In this document: in pieces, positions 1 through 9,900 of the stretch | Layout of the letters: every line of letters begins with the position of its first letter | Position numbering within the stretch: position 1 is the first letter of the stretch | The notes under the pieces: model-generated | What the model was told of the DNA's origin: nothing | The model's input: the letters and a program-made list of their open reading frames with translations, nothing else | The model's database searches: none | Assembly (NCBI GenBank): GCA_004335635.1 | Contig: QAXH01002408.1 | Location: 1-12,714 of the forward strand | DNA length: 12,714 bases | Source: Chloromonas sp. AAM2 | Taxonomy: Eukaryota; Chlorophyta; Chlorophyceae; Chlamydomonadales; Chlamydomonadaceae | Direction: 5' to 3' | Translations under genes and position numbers: made by a program

Positions 1-100
1 ACAGGGTTTATGCATTGGCCTGGATGCACTGGTCTTCTTTTAACAAGACAAATGCTTCAAGTTAAAAATGTGCGTTTGAGTGTGCCTGGGTCTGCATGTC

Positions 101-112
101 TGTAAGTTTACA
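101..112. terminator. Candidate polyadenylation signal TGTAA on both strands
   Basis: TGTAAGTTTACA is an inverted repeat with 5-bp arms, so TGTAA, the usual green-algal poly(A) signal, reads on both strands. On the minus strand it could end the FAAH transcript; on the plus strand it could end a converging gene lying to the left of the window. A five-base signal occurs often by chance, so this is tentative. Confidence 0.3.
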
Positions 113-352
113 TGCGTGTCACCGTCACGGGTCATGTGTGTGCGTCGTACACTGTGTTCTGAATATCTGGTCATCTGTCACCACCCTCACTGCCCGTCCT
201 AGCGTCACCGCCTACCAGCATATCCCAGCACCAGCAACACATCCCAGTGGCAGATGACAGCAATCAAACATTAGGTGTGTGCAAATTCACCACCTAAAAA
301 CCTATGGACGGAATCCTTAAAATCCGCAACACGCAACACTCAACAGAACGAA

Positions 353-386
353 ATTGTCCCAGAACTGGCAAACTTCTTTTTTTCCA
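353..386 (+). repeat. Dispersed repeat A, copy 1
   Basis: Contains TGTCCCAGAACTGGCAAAC followed by TTC and a T-rich run. It shares GTCCCAGAACTGGCA exactly with copy 2 at 7141-7155 and CAGAACTGGCAAAC with copy 3 on the minus strand near 11300. It lies in the FAAH 3' flank. Ends are not defined, and it may be a fragment of a longer element. Confidence 0.6.
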
Positions 387-960
387 GTTTTTTTTCCACT
401 TCACATGAATGTAACAGTGGATGCAATGTCTGTTTTTTGCAGTATGAGATTGGATCATTTGCGTGGACGTGCTTCCTTACTCCCACCTTGTGACACATTG
501 CTGCAAACAGCGCCAATAGGCGTGTACAGTGCTGGAAACAATGGCTGCTTAACCAAGCAATTGCATACGTCCCAGGAGACCCAAGTCTCGGGCGCCCCCG
601 CCTTCCCCATCCAAACGCCAAATGAACTTCTTTCCTCTTCTTTCCTTTCAGTGCCCTCTATCGGCCTATATAAATCTTATATCTCACTTTGTAGGATTAT
701 TCAGCCCTGTGGCCTCCTGATTGTACATCAGCAGAAAGAACAGCAACATGGGCTGTTTGAATACATCGCTACTTTCTGTGTTACTAATCCAAGGGTTTTG
801 TTTTTGTTGCAGTTGTTGTAGTAGATAGCCAGCACAGCTGATAGGCTCATCCACTGAGATGTTTTGCCGTCCAGTTGCACAAAACTGAACCTAGCGGCCT
901 CTAGCCCAATCAAATACCCAAACAAGATAAAGATGGTGCCATTGAAACGTTCTCTTTCTT

Positions 961-3900
961 TCATGCGAGGCCCGCTGAGGCTCCGGTCAGCGGGTCGATC
1001 CACACCTGGGGTGTGCCTGCTGCCGGCGGCCCTGCACCCGCCTTGGCCTGGAGGGCCCTCTCCAGCTGGGCGGCGTACCTGACAGGGAGCAGCCAGTGAA
1101 CGGGCACACACCGATCATCATCACATGGCCTATTGTGCTTCAACTCACAGTACTGCAGCTCGACACGCCGGTGTGCGGCCCAATCAGCGGTATCGGCAAA
1201 AGAGCATGTCTTCACGACAAATAACGACTCTGGAAGCATTTGCCATCGTTTCTCCCCTACGTTGTTGTGTTTGTCTGTTGTTCAGGGTCGGCCAGGACGC
1301 TATCTAGCCTCATGTTTTGCATGGCTGCAAGCGTTCGTGCTCTGTTCATGTAGGCCCCCTGTTGCAATCTCTTCTGAGCATCTTCTGTAATCAGAAGGTC
1401 CACTGATGCAATTAATAACACGAAGTTCAACCCACAAAGTTGGCATCAAATCCGCAGAAGCAGGAGTGAGAGGCGCCTTGTACCCACCGTATCATCAAAG
1501 CACGAAGAAAGGCGTCGAACTGGAGGATTGCCCACACACCCTTAAGCGCGTTTTTCTAGAACAGTACACTCGGGCGGACGGGGAGTGATTGAGCAGTGGT
1601 ATGCTATTGAAGCTCGAGGGATTAAGAACTGCCGTTGAGAGCTACTGTGTAACATTGTTTACCTTATCAGAGTTGCCTCATGCCATGGCTTGCCTATGAG
1701 CTGCAGCCCGATGGGCAGGCCCTTCGCATCCACACCCACAGGAATGGAGATGGCTGGTAGGCCCAGCATGTTGCCCTGTGCAGCACACACAGTGACTGCT
1801 ATCTGTGTCGCAGTCACAGTCACAGTTGATACCCATTAGCTGATGAACAAGCGACCCACAGCATATATAAAACATCACACAGAATTGTCAGGGTGCCATG
1901 AACACCAGGCGTGTAGGGCAGTGACAGGAAAGGTTCAGAGCTGGCCTCAACGCAGAGTGGCGGGCAACCGCTGTTGACAGTCCAGGCAGGAAGAGCCTAA
2001 ACAGCAGCCGCATAGGCAAGGCAGGACTGCTGTTCCATGGGACTAGAATAAGGCAAGCAACAAGGCCATGTACGGCAAAACGTTGGTATCAAATCCAAGG
2101 GGGCAAGTGTGGTTGACCGGCAACAAGGGATGCCTGTGCAACCCAACAGTTGCTGAGCCAACCCAACAGTTGCAGCGAGCACAACACAGACCCTTCAGAA
2201 CTCGCAAACTGAAGAGCAGCATCACGACTCTGATCCTGACTCACCGCTACTGTGAACTTCATGACCGTTGAGACTTGGCCCAGGTTGGAGGTGCCACCCT
2301 TGAGCGCCCCGGCGGGGATGGGGGGGGCGGTGCAGGGCACGGTGGGCGTGATCAGCACGTCAACATCCTGTGCAGGAGGCAAATCTGTTTTGTTGCTAGC
2401 AGTCTACATGTTCAGTTCGAGCCACGATTGGACTTCTACAGCGGAGCGACAGCGAGGAGGTTAGGTAGGGTCCCATGACCATGACAGCACACACCATGGG
2501 GGGCAGTCCTCTTTCATTCCCAGCAGACCTAGCAAAACGTCTACACAATCCTAGCAGTCGTCAGAAATCGCCCAACCCTGAAGATCAAGCCACGATCTGC
2601 TATAGCGGTGCAGCAGCGAGGAGGTTGAGTATTGAGTAGCCTCGGTGTCTGCCAACACAGGGGCGTGCCTCAAGGCTTATGAGATACGAGGAGTTCTGAG
2701 GCATAGGCAGGGATTCGGAAGGAATGATTATGTGATTGCATGTTGTACATCAGCAACACGGGTGCTTTGTCGAGCTGCCCTGCTGCCAGGGCTTATGAAA
2801 GAGGTGACTCCTTGTGACCTCCTTGTGATCTTAGAAAAGGCGTGACTCCTCAACTACGACGTGACTTACACGCCTTGTGTGAACCTTCTTTGCCTGGATC
2901 GTGAATCAACCCCTGCCCTACCATGATGGTGTGGCCATGTTGCTTGATAGGCCCTGTTGGACTTTAACAAGCAATTTCACTAGCACTTTCATCAGCAGCT
3001 GCGCTCACCGCCATGGCGCGTCTGAAGTGTGTCGTTGCGCGCTGCCGGATGCGCTGAGCCTGAAGGTAGTCTGCACGCACGCACGCACACGCAGATACAA
3101 CACATTCAATCTGTGTAGGGTAAGCGCTCTGTGGTTGGCAGCAACGAAGTTCTTGTAAAGTGGCACCTGTTGTAACAACGCGCGGTCTGCGTACCGCAGC
3201 CAGCAGCAGCCTCTGAGGTGTGACTGAGGTAGACGTGGCACACCGTGATCACCCAGTCTCCTTGTCTACACTACATGCCACACGTGCAAGGATTGGCACC
3301 AAATCTCGTTGCTCAGGCTCTACCCATGCAAAGCCCATCACGCATCATCAACCATCATGGCATTGCAAGGACCGACATCTGCTCAACTTGACCCTGCCTT
3401 CCCCCCCTGGTTACCTGCTGGTGTCCAGAACCTGGCCGATGCCAGTCCCAAGCGCACATCCGGGTTGAGCTGCGCGCGCTGCTTGGGGTCGTCCCACACA
3501 CACTGGGGACAGATGAGCACGCACACCAGTGGGTGAAAGGCCACAGGAAGCATCACGGCTGCCCTGACCAGCAGGGCACATCAGACCCCCCCGCCCATGC
3601 ACGCGCGACGTCAACCGTTGACACATGTCACTGGTGATGAAGAGAGCGCCTGTCCCCTGCCCCAGTCCGAGTTGGGCTAGCAGCATGCCGTGGCCTTCAG
3701 ACGCTCTCTGTACGACACAACCGGAGCCTGTGACGTTTCCCTGCTGCTGGCGCTGTGAGCGCTGCTTGAGGTGTGCGCTGTCCCATGGGGTGATGCAACA
3801 GCCACTGCCCCTGCCTGAATGGCCTATCTGCAACTGCTGATTCATGGTAAGCCATGAATTGATGGTGATGACGCGATGAGGCCGGCCTGGCATGTGATGA

Positions 3901-6900
3901 GTGACACAACAGGGGCACGTGCTTCCTCTGCTTACCTGCAGGTTGTGCAGCATCTCAGACACGATGGTGATGTTGTGCGCCACCCGCAGCTGCTCGATCT
4001 CAGGGATGCTCTCCACAACGCTCACGCTCATGCCAGCCACCTGTACCAAACAAGCACAGCATAACGACACAATGCATGGGACAACTGTATCCGTGCGGTT
4101 AGGCTGCAGCAGGAGCAAGACAGTTGGCTCGGCCAATGTATTAGTATGTGGGTGCTATGGCCGCCAGCTGGCAAGACTCTTGTGGGATTGTCATGGCCCA
4201 GGTATGCGTGATAACTGACGTGAAGCCTGTGTGAGCAGCTCAAGACTTTGGGGCAGCAGCCACAGAACTGAGGCAGCAGTGATGCAGCAGTGACGCAGCA
4301 GCTGCCCCTGATGACCAGGAAGCAATGTCCGTTCTTCCTGTGATCACAACACTACAGCTCAACCAGGGCTGCTCGATGCTGCGGCGCTTCATCACAAGGC
4401 CGTGCACGACGGGTCTGTGCCCCGGGCCCCACCTCCAGGAGCGCCACGGCCGCAGTGCATGACGCCACCACATCAGGATCGGCGTCCCGGAACCACTGAA
4501 CACAAACGCAAACGAGCAAGAGTCAAGTATGCACAGAAGTGAGCAAAGTGATACTGGCGGTGTTGCACACAAAATGAGTGGTGTCACCAGTTAGCTGTCG
4601 ATGAACAGGCTGACCGCCACTCTGTTGGCATCGGCATGGGCATGTGCAGGCAGTTGACATGCCCTGTTATTGTCTTTTACAAACCTTAAGGTGTTTGCAG
4701 TGCAAGCCACCTTTGCATGCAACACCCAAGGCATTCGATCAGAGCCATTGATCACTGTTATGTTACTTATGCACTGTTATGTTATGCATTGTTACGTTAT
4801 TGTTGTTTATGCTGCTATGTTATGTTATGTTATGTTATGCCATCGGCTCAACCTTCTGGCGATGTGAAGTTCAGTTGGAATGCTATCACACTTATCTGCG
4901 TGGGAAACAAGGGAGCAACACTGGCCTGCAAACGCTTGCTCCCTTCCTCATCTGGAAGCAAATGCGCTACGGCAAACACGCATCGGTTGAGCGTTTCCAA
5001 CCGCCATGAGCACCCTGACCTGCCACAGGATGCCTGCCTTTGCGCCCGCCAAGGGTTCAGTCCCTTGTGGTAGCATGGGCCTGGGCAGGCGCGCCACAGG
5101 CATGCGCTCGCCGTTGGGAGTGTACCACACGTCGTGATTGGCCAGTAGCGCGTACAAGATGGCCGCATCCTGTGATGCATATCAAATCAAGCATACAGTA
5201 TCCTCGTTTGTTGATAATGGTGAACTAGAATGGTGAACTCGACTTGACACATGCATCACATCAAGACTGCCTTCTTGTGTGAATGTGTACTAGCGTCTAC
5301 ACAGTCCGCTACACTGTATCAACACGTTGCGCAATCCACTGCATGAGTGCATGTGACCTGCATGAGTGCATGTGACCTGCCGTGTCACCTTAGGTTCCAT
5401 CCTGAGATCGGCAAACAGCCATGCACAGCGACACACCTCTGGCTGACATGCAGAATGTGTTCACGCCTGCTTCCGTGTAGCGCGTGCGTGCATGCATGCA
5501 TGCATGTGACTTGCCTGCACGCTGGCCGCCATGGGCCCCAGCACTGCCACTGTGCAATCCACGGCAAAGCACCCCTTGTGTGTGACGCGACCGTTGGTGG
5601 GCTTGAGGCCCACGCCACCGCAGAAGGAGACAGGGATGCGAACTGAGCCGCCGCCGTCGCCGCCTGATGGAGCAGCAAGCTGGATTAGAAATTACAACTG
5701 GAGATAACGTGTCAAGGCCATGAGCAGATGGAACTCGTCTGATCACATGGTGGCAACACGAAGAGGCAGCAACACACGAGTGGTTTGGGCTGTCCTGGTC
5801 AACTGCAGGTCAGCATGTAGCTTACAGAAGCAGCAACCCATAACCGTCTTGGCTGACTCAGACTGCAGAAGTCAGTTGCATGGCAGCATGGTTCGCACGC
5901 GACACGTGCGCTCACCGATGGTAATGGGGCACAGCCCCGCTGCCACCACCGCTGCATTGCCCGAGGATGAGCCGCCCGTGTGGTGACCCAGGTGGTACGG
6001 GTTCAGCGCCGTGCCCGTGCGGATGTTCAGACCAGCTGCACGTTACAAGTAATAAGAGCACTAAACAGTGGTCAAGGGTGAAAGTGCCCGTTTAAGCGAT
6101 GCTGGACGTGTCAGCAGCTAGGTCAGCAGCGCTCTTTGCTCAGGTCCTCAAGCACGCCTGACTCGGCAAACTTTCACAAGTGCATGCCGGGGCTCAAGTT
6201 TGCTGCTGAGTTGACGTTCGTTAAAAGTTTGGGATAGGGTTAGAGTTGGCCTCCCAGTCTGTTTGGCTGCACAACCAGATGGCTATGCCCTTTAATGACT
6301 GCCTTTTACTGCAACAACCGCAGTGCCACCCCACAAGCACGCAATACATTACTCACTGATTCCCAGGCCAATCTCGTGCATGGTTGTCTTTCCCTGCAAA
6401 CACAGCCACCATGATGGCAGGCGTTGATTACGCATCCCCAGCTGTGCTGTTCAACAGGAGCAGCAAGATGGTGTGGCTTCAGGTATTGATATCATACTTC
6501 TCAATCACCAGCACAGTTCATGATCAACCCTTAGCTGCTGCAGCGACATGCCAGCAGCCACACAGTGTCCCACATAGCATTCTGACACCATGTCTGCGAC
6601 ACTATGTCTGTGACACTCTGACCTGTGCTGCCATGCAACACTCTGTCATCTGCGCATGTGACCCACACAGGTCGCCTTGACACAGTGTGCTGTGTGTATG
6701 CAAAGTACACTGACCAGCAGGATTGCGCCCATGTGCATGAGCGATACGATGAACGGGGCATTGCCCTTGCTAGGCCACCTGCGGAGGGAGAGCAGCAAAC
6801 ACATCAACCACTATCAACCACTATCAATCGCTATCACACAGGTTTTATTCCGAGCTTCAGAAAGGTACAATGCACGCAACCAGAGCTGGCCCGTTACAGC

Positions 6901-9900
6901 AGTGATTATGAAGACAAAGTGCTTGCGCGTATGGCTGCGATGAATACCTTTGTTAGCATCTCCTGCCCTGGGACCACACGAGCGTGCACCCAAGCACACT
7001 GCACACACGCACGCACCTTTCTGCAGCAAAGCTCGTCCCTACTGTGGTGACGTATGGCTCTGCATCCAACATATCTTTGACAGCGTAGGGCACACCTGCA
7101 AAAGCCGGTGTAAGGTTAACAGCTCAGCACCACACAAACTGTCCCAGAACTGGCATACATCTTATTTTTACAACACGGTACATCGATGGTGCAGTCGTCA
7201 AGCCATGTACGCCAGCAATTCATCCAGCATGGCCTGCATTGACGCCAGCATTTCACATTCACCTCAGCATACAGATGTGTGCGCTGAATGGTCGGTGTAC
7301 TGAAGTGCATGGTGTGTTGAAATGCATGGCGTCAACACATACGCAAGGTGCACACAAGGCATGTGCTGGATAATGTACGTTTGAATGGCAATATTCTACA
7401 GGCTGCACGGTTGCAAGCCTTAGCCACACAGCTCGACCTTGCACACCCGCTCTGCAACAAGACTGGCACCTGGCTGGCCTCACAGTTCAGAGCTTGCGTG
7501 CATGGTCTCAACATGTCAAGAGCAAGCAAAGGTGCACTCCACAACACTTCACAATGCATTCATCTGCACTGCCTGCTCTGCCTTTCCTCACCGTCCAGGC
7601 ATGATAGCGGCCTGCCCGCCGCCCAGCGCTCCGCTGATTCTTTGGCCTGCTGCCGTATGGCCTCCTCCGAGGACTGTATGAACCATCCATACGTCTTGCT
7701 CTTGCTGGTGCGTATGGCCTGAATGAGCCGCTCTGCCACCTCCATGGGGGTGGTGGAGCCTGGGGCACGCAATGAGCAACGGACACCAGATGGGAAGCTA
7801 CGTCTCTTGGAGTGAGCTATGACACCAGGAGTGAAGCAAGACAGAGAAACCACACAGCAAAGCATGCATGCAAGAAGGAATGCAAACCAGTCTCAAATCA
7901 CAGTAAGAACTGAAGCTCTGTGTGCAAATACTAGACAAGCGACCTAGCACAACTCGGCCTGGAGTAAGAACAGGACACCAGTTGTGGGAGGTAACTCTGT
8001 GTCGGGTCACAAGAGCATCAAACACAAGCAGAGCAGCACAAAGCAAAGCACGGATGCACACGGTGTTTGGGGCACGCCATGACCTGGGGCACGTTGTATG
8101 GAAGGGAGACCAGCCTTGAACCAAAACCGAAGCTCTGTATGGAGCATGTAGAGAAGTGACTGCAAGACAAAGCACGGACGCACAACGCCAGCCGGCTGTA
8201 ATGGCACAAGCAAGGGGCCTCGTCTCCACTCCATCAGAGTCGCCTGTGTAACAAATCTGGCTGCTTACTCAGGCGGCACAATGGTCTCAATGCATGTACA
8301 CACCTGAGCGGTACGCCGCCACATAGTCTGCAATGGTGGGCCTCCGGTACTGCACTGCACGTGCATCACAAGGAAGACACGATAACAGACCACCGAGTTT
8401 CCAACCTTGCCGGAGACATGCACCTACTTCTGGGATTGAGCACAAGCATCGGATAGATTCAAAAGCGTACCGACCTGGCAAATAGTTGAAATTTGTACAT
8501 CAAAGAGGTTTACGAGACACTTTCGACCAGTCAACCCGTGTTCTACCACTCCTAGGCCGTCATGTCCATCCCTGCTTCTTGTTTGCGCTGGTGTGGGTTT
8601 CAGATGCCTGGGCTCAAATCTGACAAAGGCGGTGTGCCACTTCTTGCTGCTGGCTCGTGAGGCCGTCCAGCCCCCACCATTCATCCAATGCAAGCGGATG
8701 TTTAATATTTGGTTTTGGCATTGATGCTGTGCAAGTCACCTCAAACGCCGTTCAGCTGTTATTGCTGCACTGGTTGCTACGCACACACCTGCCTGATCCT
8801 GTTGCTGTTGACCGGCAGCGGCAGGCTCTGTGGGCTGCTGACTGACTGACGCATCGTCGCTGCCTGTGTCCAAGCCGGTGGCTGTGTCTGTTCCAACTGG
8901 CGCAGCCGCTGGTCTGCTGTCCACCGACTTTGCTACCGCTGCTGCTGCCTTAGGTGCTGTGGTGGCCACTGCATTGATCACCGCTGTTGCTGTTGCGCCC
9001 GTTGTGGTTGTTGCCAGTTCTGGCATGAAATCCACCAGTCGCTTTACTTGCTCTAGCGCATCACCCTCCAAGGGGTAACAGCCGGGTTCCTCCCCCAGCT
9101 CCTTGACAGGGCAATGGGGCAGGAACAAGGGCTGCAGGGCGGGATAACACAGAGCCCGTCAGGGAACGAACACCAGAGCCAGTGGCCGGCTTGCAAGTAC
9201 TGGTTGGACAGTAGCTTGGACAGCTTGGAGCTGTGTAACATCATCCCTGGTGCCAGACATGGAGTGTGACGGTAAACTGGTGACTTGACGGTCACAACTA
9301 AGACTTCGCACCTGCTCTGGAATCCTGATATCATGTAGCACCTGCAAGGAGAGGCCACAGCGAGCAGAAATGTGCTCAATTTGTGCTGCAGGGCCAGCCA
9401 GGGCAAGATTGTGGCCGGTGCGGTCTACCCGGATTACAGCCAGATATGCTCAGGGATCGCGAGTATGCCTCAGGATGCTCAGCAGACCTGTGTAGAACTT
9501 CACAGGCAAAGCTCTGGCATTGAAAGGCGCAATGCCCACACTAGGGCTGTTAGCTGCAATGCTTAAAAGTCTGGCCATTGTTCATGTTGTTCCTTCCCAT
9601 GCCATTCCTGGCCTCTCATGGCCCCAAGCCGCTTTGGATGGTGAGGATGGTGAGGAACGCAAGGTGAGTGATTGGCGTTATGACTCGACACACCCTGTTG
9701 CACGCCACTGTGTGGAGCCCCCATCTCCCCCGTTTCCCCCCAGCGCATCTCTCACCTGCTGAATGCCAGACTGTGGAGCAATTTGACTGTAGATGATAGC
9801 GCCCATTGGTGGTGTTTCGTATACCCGAATGAACGCCCCCAACGCCAGGCCAGTAAGCACAGGAGCTTTGAGCACACGAGATTGGTATGGCTCGGAGGTA

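Larger units (their letters stand above)
1..960. other. FAAH 3' flank, probably with 3' UTR; no gene supported
   Basis: This stretch lies downstream of the FAAH stop. It contains a copy of dispersed repeat A (353-386), a TGTAA palindrome (101-112), pyrimidine-rich sequence (630-652) and a TATA-like string (666-675). Open frames here lack recognisable domains. On the minus strand the first TGTAA below the stop is at 112-108, about 849 bases downstream, so the 3' UTR could be long. Confidence 0.5.

Noticed and set aside
664..675. TATA-like string CTATATAAAT followed by a 26-codon frame from 748 with a hydrophobic, Cys-rich start
   Set aside because: No conserved product and no splice support; it lies in the probable 3' UTR of FAAH. 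A similar TATA-like string at about 1862 is inside intron 16.
354..821. 155-residue plus-strand open frame in the FAAH 3' flank
   Set aside because: It starts inside dispersed repeat A, has no recognisable domain, and its composition resembles the surrounding non-coding sequence.
3864..3899. Two GTGATGA strings in intron 13 that resemble snoRNA C boxes
   Set aside because: No D box with suitable spacing or terminal stem was found, so an intronic C/D snoRNA is not supported.
3411..4136. 241-residue minus-strand open frame
   Set aside because: It is FAAH exon 13 read through intron 13 (433 bases, not a multiple of 3) into the wrong frame of exon 14.
6235..6243. Telomere-like TAGGGTTAG in FAAH intron 8
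   Set aside because: Only a little over one repeat unit; too short to be an interstitial telomere array.
8600..8620. GGGCTCAAATCTG resembling a tRNA or pol III B box in intron 3
   Set aside because: No matching A box or cloverleaf could be found around it.
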